Of a DNA stretch of 35,583 nt, positions 9,684 to 21,300 are shown one piece after another. Positions within the stretch are counted from its first letter, which is position 1. The number at the start of each line of letters is the position of its first letter. The stretch spans positions 1 through 35,583 of the forward strand of contig WTXI01000353.1 of NCBI GenBank assembly GCA_022376515.1. Direction: 5' to 3'. The notes below the pieces were generated by a model. The model saw nothing but the letters and a program-made list of their open reading frames with translations. It searched no databases and was not told the DNA's origin. A program made the position numbers and the translations under genes. Source of the DNA: Lactifluus volemus. Taxonomy: Eukaryota; Basidiomycota; Agaricomycetes; Russulales; Russulaceae.

Positions 9684-10139
9684 TCAGTGCCTGAAAGCGG
9701 CACATGGACACGGACGTGCGTCTATAAGTGGACATCATGAGACCAGGTTTCAGGATTTCGGTTGCGATTTTCCGTGAGAAAATAAAAGATGATGATCTCC
9801 CTTTTAAAAAAGTAATAATAAATTTATTTATTTTATTCGTTCTTCTCTTCTCTTTACCCTTTTTCTTTCTTCCTTGTGAGGGCAAGCGAAACCAACAGAG
9901 GCAAGTACCAAGGCACGGTGAAGGAGTGAGAAACAGTCGGGTTTACATATCCGTATTTTCGGATAATGACAATTGCCCCCTTGACCTTGAACCTGACCGT
10001 GTCCGTGACCACCGTACCTTAGTCCATCGTCATTGCTCCTCTTGCTCTAATCGTCTATCTCCGTCCTACTCTTTCCCCCCTTGCATTTCACCCACTCTTT
10101 CCCTTCTTCCTTATCTTCCTCTTACCCTTCTCTCCTCCA
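9684..10139 (+). other. Upstream region and pyrimidine-rich leader of the membrane-protein gene
   Basis: No gene is seen. An open frame crosses 9728-10600, but it is low-complexity Pro/Ser/Phe-rich translation of CT-rich DNA. The plus strand becomes strongly C/T-rich from about 10015 up to the start codon at 10140, the pattern of a basidiomycete 5' leader. Confidence 0.5.
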
Positions 10140-11629
10140 ATGCCTATCCCAACTCCTTCCGACCAGTCTCCCTGGCCCGCACAGACCCCTCCTCCTTCCC
10201 ATTCTCGCAAACGCAAGATTCTATCCCTAGAACGCCGTACTCTTCATTCCAGGCAGCAAATTTTCAACGAAACAGGCATCAGTGCGTCTTCCTCACAGTT
10301 GACTTTTTCCTATTCGCCCCGCCACGAGATTTCCCACCTATCCTGTCTCGTTTCTTTCCTTCCCCATCATTTTTTTTTTTTCCTTTTCCTTCTTCCCCAC
10401 CATCTGATCCCATCTCTCTCGTCATCCCCCAGACGAGGCCCTCCAGGAGTGTCAGTTCGCTTCCTCAAATTCGGTCATCTCATGTTTTCCCACCTCCAAC
10501 TCAATCATACCCCAACACGAATGGGCAACCTTCGTATGTGCGTATCTCTCCAATCCATCTCCCGTTTTCGTCTCTTGTCTGCCCCTCATTCACCCTTTGA
10601 TACTTCAGGGAACAGCAGGCTCCCTCAACTCACCCAGACCAACTTGGTTAACATTTACCTTTTCCACGCCGAGTCGGGCATCATGGTTCTCAGTGTCCTT
10701 AATGAAATTAACCCCTTCGGTCGTGCCGGTTCAATAGCACAGCAGGTCAACGATACGTGGTTCCCAAATAAAGGTCTTGACTTCAATGGAACTCCAACTT
10801 CATATCCGTATTATTGGGTAATAACTCGCGCCGACGCGACGTTAGATGGTTCCGAGGTCCCTCAAGCGACCTTTAGCGCAGTTCGTGAGTATTCTCCCTC
10901 TCTCTGTCGTTCAGCTTGCCAAGAGACAACAATCCCGTTGTAGAAACAACGCTTGCTGATGCCGTCACGTCCTCCATCGCCTCTTCATCATCTGCTGCTA
11001 TGGCCTCTGTCTCGGTTGCCTCTGTTGCCGCCGCCTCCAGCTCAAGGAACGCCGCCAACCAAACCTCTGGCAGCTTACAAGCCAACGCCCAATCCAGCTT
11101 TCCTCACTGGGCAATCGCCACCATCGCTGTTCTTGGTTTTTTTGCCTTTCTCGCTGTTGGTGTTCTTGGCCTCCTCCTCCTACGCCGCGCAGGGCGGAAC
11201 CAGAGTGCTCGCACCTCGCGGCGTGGTTCGATCGGCTCTGCCTCGCCCATGATCGCAGATGTTACCGGTACAGGTGGCCTACCGCAATCGCCGGTGATGG
11301 AGCAAGCACCCACCATACGTCCCGCATCTTTGTATTCACCAAACGATGGCTCTTCGATGATTTCCCATGCCCACTCGACGGATACTCCATTCTCCGGCGC
11401 TGATGCGGCAATCATGGCAGACGCCTTCCGCAAGGCACTACGAAAACCAGACTTTGCAGGCCGTCCTATTGAAGAGGGAGATAGTCCTGAATCTCAGGAG
11501 CAGAAAGAACACCGGCTACTCAGTCGTGAACTTGCAGAAGAGGGGCGAGATATCCGCAGTGTCGGCTCGTCACGCGACGTACGGGTCGAGACGCTTAGCG
11601 ATACAGAAGATAAGGTCAAGGATCGCTGA
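10140..11629 (+). CDS. Single-pass membrane protein of a fungal family of unknown function
   Basis: The four-exon model (10140-10281, 10433-10537, 10609-10884, 10926-11629) gives about 408 residues with phases closing. The extracellular-looking part carries NETGI-EALQECQF, NSVISCFPTSNSIIPQHEW, NSRLPQLTQTNLVNIYLF, NDTWFPNKG and SYPYYWVITRADATLDGSEV. A Ser/Ala/Thr-rich stalk follows, then one hydrophobic span (WAIATIAVLGFFAFLAVGVL) before an RR stop-transfer. A charged cytosolic tail of about 170 residues ends in DKVKDR. No cleavable signal peptide is obvious (start MPIPTPSDQSPW), so the first exon is the least certain part. The last intron (10885-10925, 41 bp) needs a GAG acceptor. I recall the central motifs from uncharacterised basidiomycete proteins and can give no function. 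A type I-like topology with a stalk suggests a cell-surface or secretory-pathway sensor; this is inference only. Confidence 0.7.
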
Positions 11630-13092
11630 TGTCGGCCGTTTTTCTTTTTATCTTCTTCCTGGGTATTAAAGGACTCTCTGTATGCTTGTGCAAATATTCT
11701 ACCCTTTTCTTCGGCAGTCAATGTTATTCCTTATGTGCACTATCTTCGACTACCCCGTCATTAACCACTTTACTGCCCATCCATTTTCATCACAGACACC
11801 TCCGGCGACCAGCACCCGCAGTCCTTTGGTTGGCAGAGCCTTTTTACTTTAATTGTTGGACAGCCCCTCCGTTTCAAAGAGCTGCTTTCGACTATATATT
11901 TGGCCTCGATGACCTCGTTACTTTAGTTATTCTGCCCCCCTCCTTCCCTTCATATATGCTCACGTTTAGTTCCCCCGCGCACGCATGCCTCTCCCCGCCC
12001 TCTATCTCCTCGGCCGCGTTTTTCAATTTGCGCTGGTGTGTCCTACCTCACGCCCCATGACAACATATATACCCCAACTCGCTTGCCATGCCGATCGCAA
12101 GCGCCGCACCCTCGTTAAAATTGTATTGTTTATTACTCGCACGCACCCCAACCAGCCCCCTTCCCACATCCTACTGTCACCATCACCGCCCGCTCCTCCT
12201 CTTCGTCAAGAAGTTCAAACGTGGTTGGCACCACGAGCAAATATTCACAGGCCGGCCAACGTCGAGAGCGAGATTCGATCACAGCCGTGCGCCACCCCCG
12301 CGCGTCTCTGGCTGATTAGTGTGTGGCTGTGTGACTGATTCGCCGCCCCTCGCATATTAGCCTTGTCTCTCCGTTGTTTCATCCTTATGAAACCTTGCCT
12401 CCGCCGCGGGTGCTGCGTGTTGTGTTCTGCAACTATAAAGCGTCCACGTCCATTCCTTGTTGAGATTGGACGGGTCGGGTCTCTCGAAGCCTTCGATCGA
12501 TTTCGAAATGCTTCTTGGACCCATTTTCCTCCCCCCTTTTACCTTATCTTCTCGCACTTCTTTATACTTATTCTCCTTCGGTCTTTCTTCCTTGTCTCGT
12601 CCCAATTTTTTTTTCCCTCTTTCAATATAGTTTACAACTCTCGACTCACGATGGAACCATCCCCCCAAATATTTTTTCTTTGCTTCCGTGTCTGCAACGG
12701 ATCATTGATCATTTGTGCCCGTGCCCGTCCCACATAATAATGTTGGCTTGGCCTGTATTTGATAGTATATTCCCATGATGATTGAACAATTACCGATCGA
12801 CGTGAGACGAGCTCTCGCTGGAAATTTTCACGGCTTTCCCGGCCAGAAGATCACACACATGGGTCTACCGTTAGGTTAGGTAAGCAGTATATGGGCGCAT
12901 GATTCGTATCGGGTCGGGGTCGGCGTAGAGAATACTTTAAAAGAAAAACTGTGCGCGTGTATAAAGTACAAGCAAGCCCTTGTGGATATGAAGGTAAATA
13001 TTGCTTCCGAGATATGATACTGCGTGATGTGGCGTCTACTCCGCGGGAGAAGGGGGGGGATGGGGGAAAGTGACCACCCGTGAGGGGGACAC
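11630..13092. other. 1.46 kb between convergent genes; no gene seen, CT-rich plus strand
   Basis: The region lies between the stop of the membrane-protein gene (+) and the stop of the NAD+ carrier (-), so it should contain only two 3' ends. It is much longer than other convergent gaps here (351 bp at 26670-27020). The plus strand is C/T-rich from about 11630 to 12780 with runs such as TTTTTTTT near 12608. Open frames on both strands are low-complexity and show no family motif. A non-coding transcript or an undetected rapidly evolving gene is possible. Confidence 0.45.
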
Positions 13093-14609
13093 CTATGTTC
13101 GTCGTTGTTTCGAAAGTTGACGCATCAACAGTTCGTATCTGTGGATTCAATTGAGAAATTCAACAACGTGACGTTATGAATAATGATGCTGATGGTCGGT
13201 TGATGATGATGATGGTTGGGGTTTAAAGTGATAACCATGGACCGGGATGGACCAATCGAGTCAATCGACACTCACGTTAACATCGTCACGGCGCTATTAG
13301 GCACCGTACGGATCAGATTGACCGAGAGACCCTTGTAGAGCCCGCGCCATCCCTCGAAATGGATGATCTTTCCTGTAGTGCGGATGATTCCCGACCGCTT
13401 GCGAGGCGCGCCGGATGGGAGCAGCAGTCGTCGCTGTGCCTGCAGACGCGTTCGCACCACCTCGTGCGGGTATGTGGCCACCGAAGCGGTCATCTTTGCC
13501 ACCGCGGAGCAGAAGAGTATGGCATGGACCGATAAAGGCCGGTCGGAGCTATGACGTTCTGCGGTAGGGGGTATCATATACGTAAGCCGTCAAGTTATAT
13601 GCCCAAAAGAAATGGAATGGACGGAGCGTACTTGCAATAATTTTGAGCTTCTCGTAGAGCGGGAACTGCACCGCGACGTGGGCGATCCCTAATAGGCTTG
13701 GTATAAATCCTCGATAAAAAGCGCGAATGCCTTCACTCCGGTATATCGTAATGGCGGCGTCTAGGGTGTGACGATACCGCGGCTCGTTGCGTGATTGCGT
13801 CTAATAGGAAATGCCCCGAACCCATCGGGGACAACCCCAAAACCAAGAATCGGTCATCCATCCTGACGTGAGAGAAAGGAGAATGAAACAAAAAAAAAAA
13901 AGAAAGGGACGCCGAAAGGAGAACAGTAAAAAGAGTGTGATCGCGTACCATGATGCGCGTTTTGATGACCCAGAACGGAAGGGTGCAGACGGTGCTCGTG
14001 GCACCGGCAACCATTGCAGACAGCAGGTGGAGCGACCATGGATGCTCGCGGACGATGGGCTGGTAACCCTTGGCGGACGGCGCTGGATAGAGCCGTTCTG
14101 ATTTCGCGATGGATGCGTCGATGCCAAGAGGCAGCTCGCCGAAACGGGTCTTGATCCCGTCGTACACGGCAAAGTAGATGGCCCAGGTTGGAAGATAGCC
14201 GAGGATGGTCGGCCCGAGACCGCGATAAAGCCCACGAAAACCGTCGTGCCGGATGATGTCGCGAAAAGTCGCTGTAGGACACGGCAGACGGCCAGGGGAG
14301 AACCACAAAAAAAAAAGAAGGCAGGAGGGCAGGGGTGGTGCATCAAGGGTTTGATTAGGACTGGTAAGTAGTAGGAAAACAGGGTACAGACCGGATATGC
14401 CGAGATAGTCCGCTTGGCCAAGTGTCGCTCGCTGCGCCTGCAGCTTTGTCTTGATAACGTCTAGAGGACAAGTCGCGATACTAGCGACGAGGCCGCCGAC
14501 TGCACCAGCTGCGAGAGGCTCATCGGTGAGCAATTAAGGCGGTGGTCACGACCAGGGTCAGCGGACCTATCACGCTGTCAGCGGTCCATTTCTTTCGAGT
14601 TGATGGCAT
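13093..14609 (-). CDS. Mitochondrial NAD+ carrier (Ndt1/Yia6-type, SLC25 family)
   Basis: Predicted inner-membrane carrier of about 327 residues importing NAD+ into the matrix. Three repeats carry the signatures CPLDVIKTK, LPFWVIKTR and YPHEVVRTR. The Trp in the second signature is typical of the NAD+/pyrimidine/FAD/folate carrier branch. GLYRGLGPTILGYLPTWAIYF matches the NAD+ carriers best, with a C-terminus of TVPNSAVTMLTYELL. Exons: 14609-14574, 14518-14392, 14271-13949, 13800-13632, 13558-13276, 13138-13093; all phases close. The short first exon (MPSTRKKWTADS) is inferred, because the second exon has a stop directly upstream and no ATG. Family membership is secure; NAD+ as substrate is likely, with other nucleotide-type cargo not excluded. 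Confidence 0.85.
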
Positions 14610-14911
14610 ATCTCTCCCCCGCAAAAGCGGGGTCCACGTCGTATGATCAGTTCAATAAAGGGAGATTATAGTGCGGAATGCCAGTGACTCAGAGGGTAGA
14701 GTATCACTCTCCTCGTCGTCTTGACCGTTAACAGGTTAAATTCGGTTGCGCCGACTTTAACTTTGGGTTGTCACGTGTCACAATATTAAGCTACTCGGAT
14801 AAAAATAAAATACAAAGTCATCATTCGAGCAGGAGTTAACTCTCATCGGGTCAGTCAAGATCAATCAAATGAATGAACCTTTATGTCGTCGACGACCTGC
14901 CTTGCTTTATA
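14610..14911. other. Upstream region of the NAD+ carrier; small GC hairpin next to the start codon
   Basis: No gene is seen. CCCCGC (14617-14622) and GCGGGG (14627-14632) form a six-base-pair hairpin with an AAAA loop. Read on the minus strand it ends 7 bases before the carrier's start codon, so it would lie in the 5' leader. Confidence 0.45.
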
Positions 14912-16128
14912 TCACACCATGTCCCGTTCTTCAGGTGACAGCCAGAGAGCCATCCCGTCCCATACACAGCCATAGAATCCCATGTATGAACCTGCAATGG
15001 TTATAAGCCAGTAAGCAACCTAGAAATGTCGCTACACCCCATGTCTATCTCCCATAGCACATAACAGCCAGATTGAGTGCATATTCGCACTCGCTCTTGC
15101 ACTCTCTGATCGCTGCTGGCATGATAGTCGCAGGTAGGTTTCCATCAGTTACGTATTCCGCATTTGGGATCTTTTGAGCAGAGAACTTGATGCCTATGTT
15201 TGCTTCCAACAGATCCTGAATCGCTGTCCACCGCTCTGTCTCCGGTTCATACCATTTACATGCGGCCTCAATGAAAATTTGTCAAGAAGCTTGAGTGCCC
15301 TCTCAGAAGGGAGCTTGACGCCGGTCTTTGAAGCGCCCAAACTCGGAGTGAAGCGACAGGTATCGTATCCCACTCGAACGGACGGTTCATACCTATGGCA
15401 TGTTCTGAGTCCTACTAGTTTCCTAACGCCAAAGGGTAGCTCAGGGACGAGCGTGATCCCCTTTCAATTTCTCGCTTGAAGTTCCGAATACCCGGCAGAT
15501 CGAAGCCTTCATTACCCTTTTGTGGAATTGCTCACGCTCTGTCCAATTAAAAATTGTGGAATCGAGCCTCTTACTCACCGGTAAGGCTGACAAAAATATG
15601 AAAGATACCCTTCGGAGGTATCTGGCCACATTTTCAAGCATATTTGAGAAATTGGTTTCCATTCATGGCGTAGACTCGTGGCAAACGGCGTCTGCGATAC
15701 TGTTTAAACTCACATTCACCTGCAAGATTCCGGCCAGCTCGCTAGCTACATTAATGTCCACACGGAATTGTTGATGTGGCGCACCTTCATGAGAGTAGGT
15801 TCGAAAGTATTCAAACCACGACGAGCACAGCTTGTGAGGATCAGGTTCAACAAGGCCACCGATATGTGCATTCGAAGTGCGTGGATAACATAAGCATCTT
15901 GTCTCCTTTGACGAACGTATCAGTGGCCATCGTAGTACATGTAAATGGGAGAAAAAGGAGGTAACATTCGAGTAGGAAAAGATGCCAGTTATATAGTATG
16001 ATACTTGTGGATCTATAACGAGTGGCGTGCCAGTGACGTATGTGCTCTGACTGTTCTGACCATTCGAAAGTATCACTCAGTGGGGCTATCATGTTGCGAG
16101 TGGCCGATTTCTTTTGGGTTGGTGACAT
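14912..16128 (-). pseudogene. Unknown gene, damaged copy A
   Basis: Coding-like segments can be read on the minus strand from MSPTQKKSATRNMIAP (start 16128), through FRVDINVASELAGILQ (about 15745), LPSERALKLLDKF and EAACKWYEPETERW (about 15310-15240), and AEYVTDGNLPATIMPAAIRE (about 15150), to a C-terminal GSYMGFYGCVWDGMALWLS ending at the TGA at 14912. A two-base shift separates LLDKF from EAACKWY, and a TGA interrupts the frame at 15663. Some breaks could be introns (for example a donor after GILQ), but the two-base shift cannot. I do not recognise the family. Copy B at 16257-16671 shares its start and the LPSE...ETERW block. Confidence 0.5.
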
Positions 16129-16256
16129 AGTTATCCAGGGACCTCATGTGATCAGGAAAATTCTAGCGCTGAATGTCTCAGATGGCAGGGTAACGCTCCC
16201 CACGGGTCGTTTTGTTGAAGAAGTGTGAGTTCGGCTGCACGCCAACCTAACCTTGG

Positions 16257-16671
16257 CCATGATTGGTCATGGAGGATCCATTCTCCGTCTTTTCTTCTAA
16301 CAGACCCTGAAACTCTGACCATCGCTCCGTCTCCGACCCATACCATTCACACGCGGCCTCAGCGAAATCGTCAAGGAGCTTCAGTGCCCACTCAGAAGGG
16401 GCAATCGGCTTGGTTGCCCAACTCAAGTCGGATATGTATGATCAATGTCACTTTGACGTGCTCCATGCGCATTCACTTACTCAGTTCTGACCCTTCTGCT
16501 ACCTGGATCGACCGCATCTTTGTGGTAGTTACATGTTGCGATATACAAAGATTCTAGCTTGAAAAAGAAAAGTGTTGGCGGTGCGACAATTTCGATGTTG
16601 TGTTCTATTCCATCAGCTACACTTGTCCTACAATGTATATCTAGTTCCCTTTTCTTTTGGCCCGGTGACGT
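16257..16671 (-). pseudogene. Unknown gene, truncated copy B (tandem relative of copy A)
   Basis: The 5' end (16671-16647) matches the start of copy A over about 18 of 22 bases, but the ATG has become ACG. At 16413-16290 the frame reads APSEWALKLLDDFAEAAC and EWYGSETERWSEFQGLLE, closely matching copy A without its internal frame shift, then ends soon after. The middle of the gene, about 600 bases in copy A, is missing. It is a partial tandem duplicate, probably not functional. Confidence 0.5.
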
Positions 16672-18371
16672 TATTAGCCATTCTCTACAGTACAGCGTGT
16701 AAGTCGGCGCGACGGGAATCTCATCAAGGCAAGCCTGTTGCCTAAAAGCGTGTCAGACACGCTTCCATGACTGAAATTTGCTCAGCACACAGTACAGTCA
16801 CGGTACAATTGCATACGAGTTGTCTAACCCCACGAAGGTATCTGGCATCCCTCTAATCTAGTTGTCGGACTAGTCACGCTGCGTAATGCCAGGTGTCCAA
16901 CTGTTCACTTCTCCCTACACGGAATCACGTTTTCTGCGCATGGGCTTGCCATGAGTACGCATGCCGTATGATCGCTTGAGCTTAAGGTTATGCCCTTTCC
17001 ACAGTCTCACGGTACAGGAAGTACCACCCTCATCACCGTGCCGACGTTGAGATATATTAACTCGTTCCTAGACCTTGTCGAATGGAACAGGGACAAGGAG
17101 ATGCAATAATACCATTTTCACATGCGCGGTATTGGCAGTGGACTTTTCAAATGTACTTGAGCTGACAATATCACCATGGCAAGCACGACTGCAGTCGTAC
17201 GCGTTCTTAGATGAGTAAAAAAAAGGCACCGCTGATACATCCATGTTTCTTCGTGTCTCTCGTCTTTGTCTCGTGGTCCGGACTGAGGAACCAGAGTCCG
17301 AAAACCCACGATGGGGTGCCTCGTTGAAGCCATCGTGACCACGTCAGCTGTGAGGGCCACCTCTACTAGCCCTAAACCGAGTAATTAAAGTGATTAAAGC
17401 ACACCCAACTTAAGACAAGTCGAGTGTGTCACGCGCCTCTTGGTTGTCCTTGTCCTCTTCTGCGTCTTGGATGCCGCCCGTTCGCGTCACGGTGGACTCG
17501 GAATTGAACATTAGGGACTATATATATATATACTGTCCTTAGGAGAGAAACTAGTAGGCAGTAGGCGATCGAGGCCTCCACGCCCCTGACCACCTGTCTA
17601 ATCAAATGTTTGGTGGACACGTCCAGGGCCAGGGGAGAGGGGGAAATACCATCACCCCTTTTTCTAAGGAAAGGGTCGTCCCATCTTTGCAGATACAATC
17701 AACGCAGTTTTCCGGCTGGAAGTGCATGAACGTGGGCGTGGGCGTGAAATGTGATGTCAGCTGGGAGACGAAGCACACAGATGCACCATGGGCGCGAGGC
17801 GCCAAACTTGACAGGGTGCGGCGTTCCGTGTTTGGTTCTACATGACAGCACGCAGGATCTAGTAGTCCCCCTGCCGCTCTGGGTCTGCAATGAGAGAAAA
17901 TGTATGATTCACTTGACTGGCTACTTGCTGTAGAGTCGCGTCATCCGAGTCGTGGTTGCCCCTGCCGCTTTCCGCCGGGGGGCATTCCAAACAAGAAACT
18001 TCTCATTCTTCCTTGTTCATCACAAGCCGGTCAAATATAGCACCTTGTGTGGCGACCAATCATACTTATAAAGAATACCAAGGGGACCCAAACTATCGAG
18101 TGGATTCTAAGCGGCCGTAGAGGCTTACATGGAGGCCATGCGTGAGAGAACGTTCTGCCAAGAAGTCGAGAAGACATGGGCATGCAAGCCCCCCAAAAGC
18201 ATTGGATTCACAGAAGTCTCATTATGGATCGCTTCTGGAGCACGCCATATTCCATGAGGTTCCACCAATATCTGCAAGGCGTCTGTGCCGGGAATGCATT
18301 TGTGAATGGCATTGTCAGCACATCAAAGAATACAGGATAAAAAAATGAAAGAGACAATGATAATGTTATCG
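16672..18371. other. 1.7 kb with no recognisable gene
   Basis: No family motif was found on either strand. Minor features are a perfect 9-bp inverted repeat AAGCGTGTC/GACACGCTT around 16746-16764, a TATATATATATATA run near 17519-17533, and an open acidic stretch on the minus strand (17505-17413, reading STVTRTGGIQDAEEDKDN and ending in a stop). That stretch could be the tail of an unrecognised gene, but nothing upstream supports it. The right end must contain the 3' end of PRP2. Confidence 0.4.
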
Positions 18372-21300
18372 TTATGGGGGATTCGAAGGTGCAGCCCCAA
18401 CTGCCTTAGGCATTTTCTTTTCACCTTTTGACAGCTGTTCGAGATCAGCTGGTTTGAAGTAGTGAGGGGCCACTAGACGATGCGTAACATGTCAGCCGGT
18501 TCTCTCAAGAGATTTGTGCTGGAGACACACCTTCGAGTAACCACGATGGTTTGATTTCCATCACCTGCCTGAGATATGACTTTGACGTCATGACTAGTTC
18601 GTAGTATAAAACGGTCTTCACTGGTGGCTGATGCTGGAACAAGCTCGATGACGGGTGAATGTATACTGTCTGGTTCGTTTTGAGAGTACGATATGAGTCC
18701 CCGCTCTTCTGTAGCTGCGCCGTGTTATAAAAGTAACCGGCGGTGAGAGCCTTCTGGATCGGCGTGATATCATTCGAGTTTGGATTGGCTTGGATGACGA
18801 CTTCAACGCGTTCGCATAGACCCGCGAGTTGATCCCGAATGTCACGCGCACGACATAAGCTCTTGTACTGCAGAAACTGCTCGTAGCAAAACTGCTGCGA
18901 GTAATTGGTATCCGCCCACTGTTCCCACACATTGAGCAGAGTGAAATGGTCTCCACCAGCTCGGACAAAATTCTGTCGGGCTTGGTCCGCGTGTAGCTTC
19001 TTATCCTTTGGTCTGTAGAATAGGGAAGAGGACTCCGAAAGCATGGAAATAATGGTAAGAATTTCGTCCGTGCAAGAGTAGTTCTCGCTCGCGATGATAA
19101 CTTTGGACAGCATCGGATCCACTGGGAACTCAGCCATGCGTCGTCCTAATTTCGTGAGCTCTCCACGATCATTGAGCGCGCCGAGAGCGTAGAGTAGCTC
19201 GAGCGCACGCATGAGCGTCTCCCCAGGTGGCGGGTCCATGAACTCGAAGCCGATAAGGTCGTTGATACCGAGAGATTTCAGCACCAATACAACCATACCA
19301 AGATTCGTGCGCTGAATTTCTGGGACAGTGTTTGCCTCCAACTCGTTGTTATAAGCCCACTTGGTGTACAAACGAAATGCTTTTCCAGGCCCCACACGAC
19401 CAGCTCTGCCAGCGCGCTGGTTGGCGGAAGCACGGGAGCACTAGAAAGGGAGGTGATCAGCACCAGTGTAGAGAAGAACACAAAGTAGATGGCGTACGGG
19501 AACAACGACAAGGCTAGACATGCCCGTTCTCGGGTTGTACGAATTCTGCTTGACAAAACCTGGGTCGATGACAAACACGACCCCGTCGATTGTGATCGAG
19601 GTTTCCGCGATGTTAGTCGCGAGCACGACTTTCCGTGCACCCTCGGGGGTTGGTTCGAATATCTTGGCTTGCATATCGCTCGGTAAGTTTGCGTAAATGG
19701 GACAAATAATCAGCTCCGCTACTTTGTTGCCCAAGGCCCGTGCAGTTTCTGTGAGATTCTCATGCGCTGCTTCAATCTCATCTTGGCCCTAAGGAGTAAC
19801 ACAGTGAATTGAGTCAATGACCGTCAGAATAAAGATAAACGTACAGTCAAAAAGACCAGGATATCCCCTTTTGATTGCGTCGTATGAATTTGGAAAACGG
19901 TGGTGATTGCTGCGTGAAGATAATTGGCTTCAGGTTGAGGGGTGTAATGAATGTCGACAGGATACCGACGACCAGGAACTGTCCAACCGATTTGGTTAAG
20001 CGTTTTAGAATAGCACAGGTGCAACCGATGTCCTACCGTAGAAGATGGGTGCATCATCAAAATACTCGCTGAATTTCTCGGCATCCATCGTTGCGCTAGA
20101 GATGAGAAGCTTGAGCTCAGGTCGGAAGCGAGCAATATCCTAGAACAGGTGGTCGGCCCACGTGTGATAAAGATGTAAGACTGAGACGCACGCACCTTAA
20201 CCAGTGCAAAGAGAATGTCTGTACTCAGCGTCCGCTCATGCGCTTCGTCGATGATGAGCGCGGAGTATCCAGCTAAATCAGGCTCCGTCAAGAACTCGCG
20301 CAAAAGCATCCCATCGGTCATATATTTGAGGACGGTTTTGTCGCTTGTCGCGTCCTCGAATCGGATTGAGTAACCAACTTCGTAGCCAACCTTCGTACCC
20401 ATCTCTTCCGCAACGCGAGCTGCAACAGACATTGCGGCCACGCGACGGGGTTGTGTGCAGCCCACTTTCATGCCACCAGCTGTGTAACCCGCTTCATGCA
20501 AGTATTGAGGGAGCTGAGTCGTCTTTCCAGATCCCGTTTCAGCAACGACAATGAGAACTTGGTGCTGGTGGATTGCCTTCAGAATCTCCTCTCGGAACTG
20601 ATATATGGGTAAGGATTTGCGAGTCTCCTCGATGGATTTGGCTATGGAAATTTAGGAGAAAAACATAAGCAATTATCGGACAGGCATCTAAACACCACTC
20701 ACCCCGAGCCTCAGCTGCCTCGATTTGTTGCTGGAGCAGTTTATCCTTCGCGCTCAAATGCCCTTCGCCGGCCATGGTACGGTCCATGACAAACTTGATC
20801 GTTTGGCTTTCATCAAACACGTATTCATATTCCTCCACGAGTTCAGGCTTGTCCATAGCGCCAGTTTTGAATGTACTATGTTTCGTTTGACTCGCCTCCC
20901 ACTGGTCCACATCAGTGACAAATTGATCGTCCTTGGGCTTCGCTTCCTCGTACCGCTGGTATAGCACGCTTTCTTTTCGCTTCTTGTCTATCTTACCCTG
21001 TTCGGTAATATAGTCTTCAGGAAGCATATACCCATCCCACTTGTCGTCGATCTTGAGGCGCTCCTCGACAAGCCTAAGGACTTCCTTCTTGCGGTCGAGC
21101 TCACGTTGCTCGCGCTTAGAGACGCGCATACCACGAAAGAGGGCTTCATCATCCGCAATTTCTTGCCGAAGGAGCTCAACTTGCTGGAGCTCACGCTTTG
21201 TGAGATACTCCTGACGAGAGCGCTCGCGTAGAGAAGGCATAGCGAGGGTACGCGCAACCGAATCATCCGCAAGCTGTCGCCGTTGAGCAGCTTCGGCAGC

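Noticed and set aside
9728..10600. 290-residue open frame as a separate gene
   Set aside because: It is low-complexity translation of CT-rich DNA. The real exons of the membrane-protein gene use other frames inside it.
12515..12778. Hydrophobic 87-residue open frame
   Set aside because: It is a by-product of CT-rich DNA, with no family motif or leader.
14690..14760. tRNA-like string (CTCAGAGGGTAGAG followed by GGTTAAATTC)
   Set aside because: It resembles A- and B-box sequences, but no acceptor, anticodon or T stem can be paired convincingly.
17413..17505. Possible C-terminal coding tail on the minus strand
   Set aside because: It is acidic and open, but too short, with no supporting upstream exon.
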